Source: Membranipora membranacea
Lineage: Eukaryota; Bryozoa; Gymnolaemata; Cheilostomatida; Membraniporidae
Direction of reading: 5' to 3'
Assembly (NCBI GenBank): GCA_914767715.1
Contig: OU612065.1
Span: 9,426,001-9,486,000, forward strand
Length of the DNA: 60,000 nt
The notes under the pieces are model-generated. The model saw only the letters and a list, made by a program, of their open reading frames with translations, was not told the DNA's origin and did no database searches. Position numbers and translations under genes: made by a program. Numbering within the stretch: the stretch's first letter is position 1; the number at the start of each line of letters is the position of its first letter. Shown here piece after piece: positions 22,866 through 35,787 of the stretch.

Positions 22866-25382
22866 TTAAGGGAAGGCTACTCCATAGTATTCATGATTCT
22901 GCTTGTTGAAGCACGTATATGAGCACAGTAGAGCTCGGATTGGTATTTCTTGGTGTTGACCAGTACTGCAGTTTTTCAACTTCAGTTTCTGTTGGAAACA
23001 AAAAAAACAAAATTAACTTATTATATACAGATGGAAAATAGCGAATTCTGTCATCGCCATTACCGAACTATATCTCTTAAAATCAGTTTCAAGTTAAAAT
23101 GCCTTTGTTGAGAACAACTTACTTACTTACCCTGGGCTTGACAAAATGTACACACTCGAGCCATGTGTTGAGAAATGGCTCTCCACAGACAGCGCACACA
23201 CTGGACTGCCCTAACATCCTCTTTAAATCTGCATAGTGTCGTAGTTGTGCTCGAAGTGGTGAAAATCTACATGTCAAAAGCATTCAATGATTTTGTATGT
23301 TCATTGTTAAAACTGACCAAGACATAAACATATAACATTGCTAGACAAGTTTATTCTTGTAATGGTTTTCCTCAACAATCTACCTTCTCACAACACAAGC
23401 TACTGGTGGAGCTACTAGGCTTCTCTCCTGAGATACTCTATAATATAGTGATCTGATTGTGGCTGTGTTTGGCCTCAGTCTGCAATGTGCAAGTATATGA
23501 TGCTTTTCATTTGAACAAAGGTGCACAACTCTCAACTACTACCACCGTATATGAAGTTGGCCTATTATTTGGAAAATTAGTACAGAGGTATAATCATTGA
23601 TCCTAATATTGCGATAGCCACAGCTTACCTGTCCTTTAATTCAGACATCACAAATCGTGCTGCCATTTCCTTGAGAGATAGCACCTCTTCCTCCTGTATA
23701 GAATGTACTGGTAGATGTGATAGTAATGGATTCTCTTCACAATGTAACTCAGTTAATGGTAATTGTTCTGTCTCTGTCGGAAATATCCTCAGATCATTAG
23801 CAGCTATGTCTAACACCTTCAAGTTGTAACATTTTCCGATGCTCTGAAATACACAACAACATTAATCCTGTGATTGGTGAGATGGGATCTCTAATGGTGA
23901 GACTCATTTAAAATTAGAATCATTAATGGTATATTGATAAGCAACTCTTTGCAGTTCCTCGTTTCAATAATTTTTGCCAGGCCACTATGCCTTTAGGCCA
24001 CTGTTGGCTGAATTCTGATTCATGTGAATACTCCAATGTCTTAGCTTGATCGAAATCAATAATATGTAGAACACAACTGGGCGCCTCTCCACTTCCAGTT
24101 ATCCTTGCGGGACTCTACATTATATCTCTCATTACCTCTGGTAGTTCTCTGAGTCTGTTTAGTGGTACATGCAGCTCCTGTAGTTTGCCGAGGAATCCTA
24201 ACTCTAGTGGAAGTCGCTCCAACCTGTTTTTGCTTATCCTTAGCTCCTTTAGCTTGGTAAGTGCGCATATTTCAACAGGAAGATATCTCAGGAAATTATT
24301 GTCCATACTGAGTTTTTCCAGATTTATGAGATTACAAATGTCTCGTGGTATCTTAGTGAGTAGATTGTTGTTCAGATTCAATGTTGTCAGGCATCTTAGA
24401 TTAACTACAAATAATTGCAAGTATCATTTGATGTGAGAACATTATGTCAGGCAAGAATGAATCACATTTTATAAGCAATCTATAATACCACACAAAACTA
24501 GTGTAATAAGCTGAAGTCTCATAAGCTTACCGAAGATGCCATCGGGTATAATCTCTAACTGATTCTGGAACATGTGTAAAGTGTGAAGGGAGTACAACGT
24601 AGCCACACAGACTGGAATTGTGGTAAATGAGTTGTTTCCAAGATTGAGGACTTCAAGCTGAAAAAGAGGATGATTGAAATTGTTGATTAGCAACAAAAGA
24701 ACTGAAATCTCAATACTCGTCCAGTCCAGCGGCAACCCCTGCTAACAATGGTCACAAGAGCAACTTTCATCTGAAAGTTGACTTGATGGGGTTGGCAGGT
24801 TTTTTCTGGAAGAGCTTGTCAATAAGCAGACAATTGTACACAGCTACATGTACATACAAAGCCCCATCTGTTTGTCTAGAATCCCAGGCAACATGGCTAC
24901 CCTTTTTTGGCACATTCAGTTTTCAACAATACCCTCTAGTGCATTTTGTGGGCAATGAAAAATATTTAGATCTTGGCATGCTTACACTGGGTATATTACA
25001 AAAAAATGCATCATGGTCATAAATAAGTACAGCTGAGTTAGCAGAGTTCAAGCTGAATCATGGGCCCCTGGGACTTACATGTCTTTACTTTGCCAATGTC
25101 CAGTATCAACTACCACTACTGGGTGGTTGATACTGGACATTGGCAAAGTAAAGACATGCAAGTCCCAGGGGCCCATGAGGCTGAGCTGAATCATTCATCA
25201 CCTACTTGCATAAGATTTCCCAACTCATCTGGCAAGATCTGCAACCCATTGCCTTTCAGATCTATCTGTAGAACTGACTGTATTTTTCCAATGAGTTTTG
25301 GGACTTTTTTCAACTTTTTACAGCTAAGATTTACTGATTTTGCATTAGCTTGCAAAGCCCTGAGTAGCATAGTGTCAGCCAT
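22866..25382 (-). CDS. LRRC69: Leucine-rich repeat protein LRRC69
   Basis: Six exons: 25382-25206, 24657-24531, 24404-24136, 23843-23629, 23266-23131 and 22988-22866. They give 348 residues, close to the 347 or so of vertebrate LRRC69. The chosen start is MADTMLLRALQ; an in-frame ATG 21 codons upstream (25445) is possible. The body is a run of LxxLxLxxNxLxxIP repeats, for example LTTLNLNNNLLTKIP and LEVLNLGNNSFTTIP. After the repeats come SLKEMAARFVM, then CAVCGEPFLNTWLECVHFV, then ALLCSYTCFN and YYGVAFP. The spaced Cys pairs look like a small metal-binding knuckle. This C-terminal order is what I recall for LRRC69 and separates it from other short LRR proteins. LRR proteins usually bind partners; the specific job of this one is unknown. 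There are no membrane segments. Confidence 0.87.
25051..25193. mobile_element. 52-bp-arm hairpin element in LRRC69 intron 1
   Basis: The arms, 25059-25110 and 25125-25177, are inverted copies with about one mismatch and a 14-base loop. Tips read CATGGGCCCCTGGGACTT. A 10-bp direct repeat AGCTGAATCA lies at 25051-25060 and 25184-25193, which may be a target duplication, although the right copy is offset by six bases. In the RNA it would form a very stable stem inside the intron. Confidence 0.75.
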
Positions 25383-27167
25383 TTTGCTGTAACTATAGTA
25401 ACAACCAGAGACCGGAATTGGTACATCCCACAATGCATTAGGCAAATAACATGGTAGGCAGATAACTCCTTATACACCCAAGACATAAAAATACAGGCAA
25501 AAGGTCCCTGTAACTGCACTTGCTGTTCACCCCCTTAAACTATGAAATGCTTGACGAGGTAGCTGCAGGGCTGCATGTCCTCAACCTGTATAACAAGATT
25601 AATTGTATGGCACGCCAGGGTTTTCAATAAATTATAGACATGGGTATCACGATTCACGGGACACAAACATTGTCACAGCTTGAAATAAGAATATTAAAAT
25701 TATAACAATACCAAAACAAGGTAATAACCATGCCACAATTACATTCAATCATTAATCAACTTTGCCAAAGAATATTCTTGACACCTCTCTAGTGACAAAG
25801 TTGCTGCTGGAGACTTCTTAAACACTGATCCAATTAAAGCTACTTGGAAAGGTCAGGGAGTTATCCTCTCAGTTTTTCAGAAGTCTTCAGCAGCACAGCT
25901 GTGACTAGAGAGTACTTATTAAAATCACATCTTGCTACTGCGTAACTCTTTGTCGTGCTAGTCTTTAAAAGATAGCTGGACTCAACATCTATTAAAAGTG
26001 CAAATAATATTATGGTGACCAATGAGCCATGATATTGATGGATAGTTGGATAGAGGACCGGGTGCGTAGAGTATGCAAGGTACAGGCATGAAATTCTGAT
26101 GCGACCAAAGTGGAGAAGCGATTATCAGAAATGCAAGTGACCTGTATTTAAAATTCACCATGAGTGGTTATATGTTTACACGAGGGAATCAGTGCCGGCT
26201 AAACCTGATTATTGTTCAAGACTGCAAATTTTGATATATAATCGATATAGTCCCTCCAATTCCTATCTCTCAGCCTTTCCTATACTAGACTGAGTGCTCG
26301 TTTGTTTCTGGTTGATCAGTAACATAAAACCAAAATTACCCCACCATAACTGACTAAGCTTTACGACTATACTATATCAATATAGACATACACTTTTTCC
26401 TCCTACGGTATGAGAAAAATAATAATCAAATAAATAGGTCATCAGACTGTTTCAAGTCATCAAAGAGTATAGATTGCAAAGTTCGCAGCATTTATATTAT
26501 ATGAAGAGCACTTGTTAAAAACATGTTTATTTGTCTTAAATCAATAAAGTGATGTTTAGCAATAATTGTCATGCACACAGTCCAGCGCAAATATGCGTAT
26601 ATTTATATATCAGTGTCATGCAGCCTACCTGATCAATAACTTTACAACAAACTACCCAATGTGGTACCACTCATTTACCTGAGCAGGCTGTCCCGCCCCA
26701 GACAGACTGCCCAGGCTACCCACCCATCAGCAATTTAAATCTTCACTAGGGTATATTTTAAATAAATAGACGCATTACAAAGGCAAAATTTATTTTTTAC
26801 CAATACTACCAAAGCAATAGACAAAATCTTTGAATAGAATACAGTACATTACTATTACTACCTATGACTAATTTTCGAACTCGCTATATTAATTGCGCTG
26901 TCAAGCTTGAGGAATTTTGATGAAGGCGCTGATGATTTGCATTATAATATTTTCAAAATTTTTAAATGCTGAGTTGTTGTAAATAAAAACAAAATAACCT
27001 GATTTCACTAAAATAACCTATGTGATAAAGCTTAGTAGACTAATAAATGTACATTCTGGATGTAGAGACAATTACATAATGTAAATACAATATGAGCCAG
27101 ATTATCAATTTTGTTTGGGCTACAATAATAAACAATAGCAGAGCATCAACATATGAGTAGTCACAGT
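25383..27167. other. Intergenic gap between LRRC69 and NDRG
   Basis: No gene is supported. Around 25760-25920 there is a weak, interrupted inverted-repeat pattern (CTCTAGTGACAAAG against CTGTGACTAGAG). The NDRG 3' UTR should lie just below 27168. Both neighbours are on the minus strand, so the LRRC69 promoter is also expected here. Confidence 0.45.
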
Positions 27168-30082
27168 TTACATATCGGATTTATCCATTTGCTCCATAGT
27201 AGTTCCAGCTTTGTGAGATGCACTGGATACATGAGGCATAGGGGCGCCCCCAAGGACCCCGCAACCCTGCATGAAAAACTGCATACTCTCAGCCAACTTC
27301 TCCGGTGCTCCCTCCACAACGTTTGCTACATCTGCAACTTCAACAAACTCAACTTTTTTCCTGTCTGGGACAGTCTTGATTGTAGTGTTGTAGAAATGGC
27401 GAACGGTGTGATTGTGGCTGGCTTTAGCACCTGCAATGCAAATTACATTACTCATCACGATGAAAACATATCACATTGATATACATTGCTGGTGGAATGT
27501 GCAGGCACTGGATGACGTGGATGATGGCAGGTGGATGACGAAGCACCTGAAGTATTTTTACCCAAAATAACTCAATGCAGTGATGTTACTGCCCTGCTAA
27601 GGACGGTGTTTCTCACCGTCAATAATACGAATAACAATTATGAATGGCTCCTATGAGGACAAACTCGCTGTTATACTGTAGGCTTTAAAGAGGTTGAGGA
27701 GACTGTGACAGTGATAGTTAGATATGAAAGCCAAGAATTTAATTCTCCGAAGTATTATTGACTCTGACTTTGCCTATCCATCATTGGAATGGAGTTAAGA
27801 CTAGCAAGTGATGAAGAGCTGTGGTTGATAGCTGCTGTGCTTCACAGTGCCACAAAAAAAAGACGATATATACTTTTTACATTATGCCTGAAAGAGTTTT
27901 GTTGGTCGGATTTTCAGTTTGACACTCAAGTACGTTGAATTAATTTATTTGCTACGGTACAACGATAATCAACCTGAATTGGTTTGGTGCACAACCGAGC
28001 ATGTTAGGAAATTGATTTTCCCTACTGTGCCTTATATCAAGTTTGAACCATTTGCCTGCATATGAAGTTGCTCAACTCAAATGGTCAGGCTGCAGAATGG
28101 CCATTAATTCTTGATCCCCTTGCTTGCAGCCATGCGCATGACCAACTCAAAATGAAGGCAATTGGATCAAACTCCCTATGCCTCCATGTGAACCAGCTAT
28201 TGACACAATAATAGTCTTATTGATGCCCACAGCACAGACTAACTGTGACAAGTTATGTAAGATTTACTGACAGTTGTCTGGGCTGTACATAATCAGATCA
28301 CGGCGTATGTATAGACACCGGCTGCAAGCCTTAATTAATTATGATGGTTTCAGCAGGTTGAATTGGAGCAATGCTGATCTCTCTAAGATTCATTTAGGGC
28401 TTGGAAACTTATGAGAGCAATGATAACCAAACTTGCTTACCAGTTATGATAAGAATTGGCACACTGAGCCCACTCATCTTTGCAGCAAGGTCAGTTCTAT
28501 GAGCAAAGCTGTCTATATAACCACTGATGTTCTTTGCATTCATCTTACTATTGAGGCTCTTGTGAAATTCTTCAACTACCACTTTCACTGCATCAGCGTC
28601 ATTGGCGTGAGTGAAATTTCCAAATCTGTGCATGACCAGGTAGTTTTCAGCAGTGGGGTTCATTCCTCCCAACAGTTTCCAGTTCATGGCCTACAGAAAA
28701 ACGGAATAGCGTGTTTATGTCAAGGTGCTCAGCAAGAGGGTAGCAACTCAGAATAATGGTGGTAAATAGGATCAGATGTAATTATTGTTTCTGAAAAATT
28801 ACTGTATGTCTATATAGCAAAATAAGCTGCTTCTCAAAGGGATAGATGTGATGAACTGTTGATGTCAATGACTTGACCTATCGTAACTTTGGCAGGCAGG
28901 TCTATAAGAGTGCATGGCTGTTTATTAACCGATTACAACAAATGAAGCATGTGAACATTGTCACGTAGTATCACAGAAAGTACCACACAAATATGTGCTA
29001 TCTTTACTATGTGACGTGTATACGAGCTTTACGTTTACTTGATAATAAATCTCTGAGACTCCTGTACCATAATAACAGATCAAATATAGCTAAAATCTAT
29101 AATAATTATAAAAAAAAAATTATTTCATTTCAACTTCCTTACTTTCAACTGCATCTCAAACATCTGTTGTTATTGTCAGATTATATTAAAACATAGGCAG
29201 GCCTATGTCTAGGAGTGAAACTTTACCTTATCTTGCATGGACTCCAGAAAGCCTGCCTGCGAACTTGTGACATGAATAAGTACAGCGCCAAGTAGCTGTT
29301 TAGGGGCTTTCAAAGCTAGTCGTGCTATTATGTTGGCACCAGCTCCCTCACCAAGGCCGATTATTGGTGAATGTAATGTTTCACATACTTCTTCCAGGGC
29401 TTCTGCCATTTCATCCATCGAAGGAAATTTATAATCTGAAACACATCATCATGATTGTAGTTAAAATTTATTAAAGACAATATAGTCTACTTTCACCAAA
29501 GGACCTCTACACATGTAAATACATATATCTCAAGGGCCGTCTATGGCTGCTGCTCTTTTGAGGATAATTATTCGGAGTTGCCTTTCCATGTGAGCTGTGA
29601 CCTGGCTCACGCGATCCCAATGCATGATGGGATACGGGTTATCTCATACCTGTACTGTATTCACATCTAAAATACAATTTATAAATACTAATGCATTAAA
29701 GGCCGAGAAACATGAAACTATTCGCTTAAAGACAGACAACGAAGTCCTATCAAGGTCATAGAATCTAATCACGTTAATAAGTAGGGTTTTTTTTTCAAAA
29801 TTCTGACACTGCTTAAGTTTTACCTTGCAGGAAATCTTGCGCATTATCCTCTTGTCCAGGAAGATTTACATGAAACCACACAGCTCGTTTTGTTACTTCT
29901 GTCATAGCTGGATTTTCAACAAAATGATGCCATGATGTGCTGTTACAACCAAGGTCGTGAATGGTCATTATCACGGCTTTCGCACCTTCCAACTCTCCAA
30001 GGATGTCACATTGCAGTGCTCCAAACTTTGTAGTGTAACTTACACGCTTGGTCATTATGCTGTCACTCGATACTATGTTCAA
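27168..30082 (-). CDS. NDRG: NDRG family protein (N-myc downstream-regulated)
   Basis: Four exons: 30082-29824, 29435-29227, 28690-28441 and 27430-27168. They give 326 residues with matching phases. ATG 30082 is taken as start; ATG 30055 (MTKRVSYTTKFG) is an alternative. The protein shows an alpha/beta-hydrolase fold with the NDRG signature TIHDLGCNSTSWHHF. YKFPSMDEMAEAL and IIGLGEGAGANIIARLALK follow, and then NWKLLGGMNPTAENYLVMHRFG. The nucleophile elbow is GEGAG rather than GxSxG, so the Ser nucleophile is missing, as is usual for NDRGs. The protein is expected to be a non-enzymatic cytoplasmic or membrane-associated regulator. The C-terminal tail is short and low in charge. Which vertebrate paralogue (1-4) it matches cannot be said. 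Confidence 0.9.
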
Positions 30083-31528
30083 CGGATGAAATTAAATGAG
30101 TCTTTGGATTTATGAGACCAATGAACTTAGGTTTAGTTCATTGATGAGACACTGTCTGATTTTTGAAAACCTGTCTCCTACAAATAAAACGAATAACTGC
30201 GTCGACCTATTGACAACATCAGCATTTATAGGCACTCATAAACGTGACTGCTTATCAGACAGGCATGTTGTGCTGACTGCATGTCAGTTTGGGGGTACAT
30301 GCTCCCTTCCTTGAATTCACATTCTGCATTTTAATGGTTTACAACTCTTTACAGCAATATGAAAAATCTTCAAATACTCGAAGTAATAAGGGCGATTATT
30401 GTAACCAAATATCTACAAAAAAGTAAACAAATGAAAATCTAGGGGGTATACACGTGAATTCATTGCTGAGCTGCGCACACAGAAAAACAGCCAACACTAT
30501 TTATGGGTCAACACTGACGTCACAGAATCAATTTACATGGATAAAAAGATCTGAAAGATGTGAAGAGAGGCTAGAGTGTGGAAAAAGAGATGCTGACAGG
30601 AAAAGAGCTAGCACCTATTGTATAACAAACCAACTCCAAGAGTTAGGTTTGAAGGTGGAGGTTTTTCAGGCTGATTATTTATAAATAAAGATAGGGTTAA
30701 GGTAAGACCAACTTGTTTGGTGGGAAGGGTTGTTGCTCACTCATGGACAACATTGACAAAGTATAGATAGATTTGTATTACTCAAGATCAGATAAACAGG
30801 TCCAATCCACTGCACACAGACATGACTGTATGTTTTTAGCCAACTAGTTTGTGCAAGTCCAGCGGTCGGATCCTCAACCACTGCACTTGAACCAATGAAG
30901 AGGGAGTTCATTGCTTGAACAAACCAAGGACCCTTGAACAAACTTAGAGAAGTAGGCCATGTCTGTCACAAGTGATGGAGATATTATTCATACTAACTAA
31001 TGTTACTACTAACTATACTATTTGACTAATCCTTTTCTAGTGTCATGGGACTGCATTGATTATGAACTTGGGGATCAAGGGTGGCACTTGTTCCTCATGG
31101 CTCTATGACTCATTCATCATTGTTGTAAGGTTCTAGACAAAAATCTACTGGTATAAACCAGGAGCTCTTGCAAAGTGACTGCTCACCTGTTTCCTTACAT
31201 AAAGGCAGAGGGACAAACAAAACATCGCCTGATTCTATTGGTGATACTTTCCCTGCTTGCTCTCTTGTTGACCCTTATTATGCGCCACATGTGTGTCTTA
31301 AGGTATTAGATCCTGGAGGAATAGAATGAAGCCATTTTAATAGCAGACAAATGGAGACAGACAAACCAAGCCAGAGTAAAGAGGGGCCAAAGAGTTTTCG
31401 AAAAACTGATCAATAATTTCTATTACCAGTATGCCTATGTGTTTACCATATCCATCAATATACAATTTTATTGCAGGTTGTATGTACAGCATAGATACGA
31501 CAGAGATTAATTTCTATTCTGATTGACA
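30083..31528. other. Intergenic gap between divergent NDRG and PPxY genes
   Basis: The two flanking genes point away from each other, so both promoters should be here. No TATA box or other core motif stands out. A short palindrome (CAATGAAGAGGGAGTTCATTG) lies near 30892. No gene is supported. Confidence 0.45.
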
Positions 31529-33189
31529 ATGACATCCATCGATTCTTCGACGCACCAGACGTTTAATGTTAGTGACATTCCATATACTCCTAAGCTGCCG
31601 GAATATCCGGATAACTTGGGACCATCTACAGCATGGATTATAGATATGAACTACCTCATGCCTTTTTCTGTGATGCTGATGATCTTATGTGTGCTACTGC
31701 TTATACTTTGCTACTTGAGGCATAGAATGCGACAAAGGCGACAATTGCAAAGAGAATTAAGATTGAGCCATATCATGCACAATACAGATAGTCGGCACTT
31801 TGATGGTGAGTGTTTGTAGTTGGATTTCTTGGTGTACCCAAGGAGTAACAACGTAACACCCTGTTACTCCTTGGTGTACCAAATAAATGGGGCCTAATGT
31901 GGACCCACAGCATAAATTTATAATTTTTTGCCATAATTCCTTAGGCTTGTTTAAATGTAATTAAGTATTCTTATACCTGGCTCACATTTAAACCTAGATA
32001 AGGTCATACTTTCGCTAGGAACCAGTGAATTTATGCCAAGGTTATTTGAGTTTTTGCTCAATTGCAGTGATGTGTTATGAAAGTATTATTTTTAGAATTT
32101 GGGTTGCCAGTATTGCCTGACAGAATGGTGATGATGTTTCCGCCTACATACGAGGATGCCATGCAGCAGCCACAAATACCAAACTCCCCTCCTCACAAGC
32201 GGTCACAGTATGTGAGTATCCATGTTCTGTCTGGAAACTCTGAGTATGATACGGAAAAAATGTGATGAATCTAGCTTTAGGTGCCATGTAAGAATAATGC
32301 TAGTAGCCTCGTTATAGCCTTGTCACGCAGCCACTTTTTCGAATTTGGCTGGATGACAAGACTAGCTTCATGATAGTAGTGACTGGTGGTGCTTTCCAAT
32401 CTGTTATGGCATAACATGAGCTATGCTGAATTTCTGTTAGATGTAATCTGTTGCCATTTTAATTGAGCTAGACCTAGACCCCTAGACCTATTATTAGATC
32501 ATGAAGCAAAAGCTCTTGTGTAAATTGCTCTCCATTGAAAATGGCATGTCTCTGCGCTTCAAATGTCAGGGGAATGTTAACTATATTTGGTTCAAGGGTT
32601 TGTGTATTGATTTGAAGTGTTTGTAGTTGGTAATACCTAGCAGTTATAGCAGTCTTTCTCAGAACACTGACATCACCCCCCCTACTGAAAGTTCCCACCA
32701 AAAATGACTGATTGGTCAAAACCAAAAAGCATCCACTTACAGACTTTAGCGCATCTCACTGTTGATCATATCCTCTAGTAGTTGGGGTGCTCCAACAAAT
32801 AAAGTTTGTGGCAGCATCATGTAGTTCATGATGGTATACCACAAACTTCTCCTAATCAACTGTTGAACCACTCAGACTAATTCCTCTTGACAGGATTATA
32901 ACAAGGACTGTTTTCTTTTCTTGGTATTAACAGCACGTTATTATAATAATTCAGTTTAGGGGACAGTTATGATAAAATTTATAATATATTTTCTTTGTTG
33001 CAGGTGTCACATGAACAGCCACCACCATATACAGAATATCATCATCCGATGTTGACTGGTCAGGGTCAGGGTAGTGCTGTCCACCCTCCTGTATCACAGG
33101 TAGTGACCACTTCTAGTCCTGCTGATATATATCCGCATACGAATCTCAGCCAGCCGCAGCAGTCATCACCTACAGGCTCTCACAGCTGA
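31529..33189 (+). CDS. Single-pass membrane protein with two PPxY motifs
   Basis: Three exons: 31529-31805, 32111-32211 and 33004-33189. They give 187 residues with matching phases. The start is ATG 31529; the exon frame also opens upstream at a TTG, which I do not use. Residues about 1-40 are polar. A membrane helix follows (LMPFSVMLMILCVLLLILCY), then a strongly basic stretch RHRMRQRRQLQRELR, which predicts the C-terminus in the cytosol. The tail carries PPTY (in MMFPPTYEDAM) and PPPY (in HEQPPPYTEYH). PPxY motifs bind WW domains, chiefly of Nedd4-type ubiquitin ligases. A short non-cleaved TM with two PY motifs is the plan of PMEPA1, LDLRAD4 and WBP1-type adaptors, but I cannot pick one. 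The last exon is rich in Ser, Gln and Pro. Confidence 0.85.
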
Positions 33190-34063
33190 TACCAATATTC
33201 TGGACTATAGTGGTTTTATCTGATGATATGAAATTTTTGTTTTATTCCAAATTTAACACTTTTCAATGTTTTAACTGAGTTTAAGTCACATTAACCCCAT
33301 GCTGCCTAAACTGAGTTGACTTGACATCCATTTTCTCTTTTTTTTTCAAATCAGTTGAATCAAGCTGAGTCTTAGACAAGGCTATGATTCTTATCATTCA
33401 TTTTTGAGACCAAGTGCTGGTTGCTCTTCTGACACTGTGACTTTGGCCCCCTACAATGGCTATTAACTGTAACCCTCAGATGATAAATTGAAATGAAATT
33501 ATGAATGACTTGCATACTCTATTATCATGGTGCCACCCTACGTCATCAACTTCGACTGATAAAACTTCTTTTCCATGTGACAACATTATTTTCGTTGTCC
33601 TTTGATATTCCTAAATTTCTATGACCTTCATAATATAACATAATTTTATGCATATAAACAGAAGTCTGGTGACTATAATATTTGAAGCACTAGCCTAGGA
33701 GATAGATTGAAGTCCATGCAAATTTTCTAGCTTCCTACTGACTTGTAAATCTTCTGATGTTGTCTTTGTTAGCTACTGATGCATACACATGAGTTAAGAT
33801 GAGTTCACTTCCAAATCACTCATAACAGCTTCATCAGTGTTATTACATATTTACAGATTTATTTATATTCCACTGTTGAAATACCCTGGAGTATGACATA
33901 AAACAGTTGGCAAGCTCTGGTAAAAATGAAAATGGATTGCACAAACATTTCTATGCACCATAATGGAAAAATTATTTTCTGCGTTTCGCAGTGTTTGCCG
34001 TAACTTGAAAATTGTCCTTCAGTCAGCTATAGTGTCTATACCTTGATGACTGCCTCTCAGGAA
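33190..34063. other. Intergenic, 3' side of the PPxY gene
   Basis: The stretch is AT-rich with no supported gene. It should include the 3' UTR of the upstream plus-strand gene. Nothing else is recognised. Confidence 0.4.
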
Positions 34064-34444
34064 CTAGCATGTGGGGTGGTGCCTACGGTCACTGGCTATC
34101 TTGATATTATGATTCCGACAAAGTGATACGATAAAAGTTCTCAACTCTGGGATAACTAGTGCTGAAAGTCTCTCAAGATAATCTATGTGGTGTAAAATTA
34201 CTCGCAAGTGCACAATTTCTAAAAATAGGTCTAATACTTTTAGTTGGCTGTTGGTTAGCATGGCAAAAAAGACAGGAAAGCAATCAGTGAGGGTTGATAG
34301 TATGTCGGTAACATAAAATAGCACAATTTTGTCACAAGATATACCAAAACGCTTCAGCTGTAGCAGACTAGAAAACTTCTTTTGGGCTTTATCAAGCACA
34401 TAGCCAATATAGTATGAAAAATACTGATCTATTATAACCTCCAA
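34064..34444 (-). pseudogene. Probable decayed LINE reverse-transcriptase C-terminus
   Basis: The 126-codon minus-strand frame contains FYVTDILSTLTDCFPVFFA, then LERLSALVIPELRTF and a final RRHHPTC. The spacing resembles the end of LINE ORF2 (an LxLEYAxPVW motif, then LGLPTLxxRR). Expected residues are largely eroded, so this is a relic at best. It is not similar in detail to the LINE at 1740-5835. Confidence 0.4.
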
Positions 34445-34969
34445 AAATTACATTTTGTTACCACTGATATTGGTGGTCTGCCTCTCTTGACAAGCTTGTC
34501 AAGACAGACCTATACTCAGTGAACCTGACTGTGTTGCCAGTAAAGAAGATTAAATTTTCAACACGTGACCGGCCCAATATGGCCAAACATGATGTGCTGT
34601 CCTGCCGAGCTAGTCATAGCTCAGATACTCTCATCTTATTAACTTTGTTGGCTGCATATATTCTTTTTTTGTATGTTGTTCTTGTTCATCCTCATTACCC
34701 TTGCCAAAAACTTAACCAAGCCACTTCTAGTAACTGAAATGGCATATTTATATGTCATTATTGTCATGCATGGCTGAATTGAATAATGTTGCAAAAAGCT
34801 GCGGAGTAACTGAATGTGAAAAGCTTCCAGAACATTCTTAATTGATGGTGTGTTATTTTAGTGAATAAGTGAGGCTGTTTATCAGAAGAGGGCGGAGTCA
34901 TGTCGATTGCTAATTATTTAAAAACAGGTCAATTTTCTGAGCATCTTAGAGCTTAATTTTTTTAGATAT

Positions 34970-35130
34970 TTTGGCACACATAGCAAAAGAAAACAGAGCT
35001 GAAATGGGCTTATCTTGGAAACCGCTCATCATAGGAAAAAATCTCATGGGGAGGCAGTTTGGTATTTCTGATGCTCATTTTTATCAATTTTTGTGTTTTT
35101 TGACTAACTTTCTGGAAATTCGTCATGGGT
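34970..35130. repeat. Fragment related to the inverted-repeat element at 6-376
   Basis: The stretch starts CACATAGCAAAAG, then has GAGCTGAAATGGGCTTATCTTGGAAACC, written here as two matching blocks: GAGCTGAAA and CTTATCTTG. These follow the tip of the element at 6-376 in the same order, as does a later GGTATTTCTGATGCTC block. The matching right end was not found. Similarity is moderate, suggesting an old copy. Confidence 0.5.
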
Positions 35131-35787
35131 TTTGTAACATGAATAAGTTTAGAGGAGTTTTCATTTACAGTTGACTGCTCTCCAGATAAAGCCATTAGCT
35201 GCAGGTCTTACTCTAAGAGGGAGTTGCCCAACCCTCTTTTGTGAGCAGGCAACTTGAAGTATCAACCCCCAAGATAGCAAAATAGCCTTTGCTTGTCAAT
35301 CCATAAGCTGTACACTGTTGGTTTGGAAAAAAGAACCTCGGTCATGCCCATGAGGTTCAGTCTTGCTAAGGATGAGTGCATTGGACTAATAGCAAATAGC
35401 TACACAGCAAAGCTGGAATGAATGGAGTAGTTGAATTCAAGGAAATGACTTTAATTTACACATACAGCGTTTTTATCACAATTTTGCACAACATTGTGTC
35501 AAATATTATTTCAAGGGCAGTGTTAAAAATCTTCCATGTACTACAAAATGATAATATGGATATGATAAATCATGAGTCTGTTGTTTAGGATTTCTTATGG
35601 AATTATTAATGTTGCTGTGATGTATTTCTTTATATAAAAACAGCGTTGCCTGCACATACTACTAGCATTTTGAGCTAGTATATATATATATATATCTGTT
35701 GGTCAGATAGGTCAGATAGCTATCAGTGCGGTATCCATGATGATCAGTCCAGAGCTGTTCTATTGACACTGTGACCTGCTGCGACGG

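Noticed and set aside
30454-30684. 76-codon plus-strand frame between NDRG and the PPxY gene
   Set aside because: Basic low-information sequence with no splice partner or motif.
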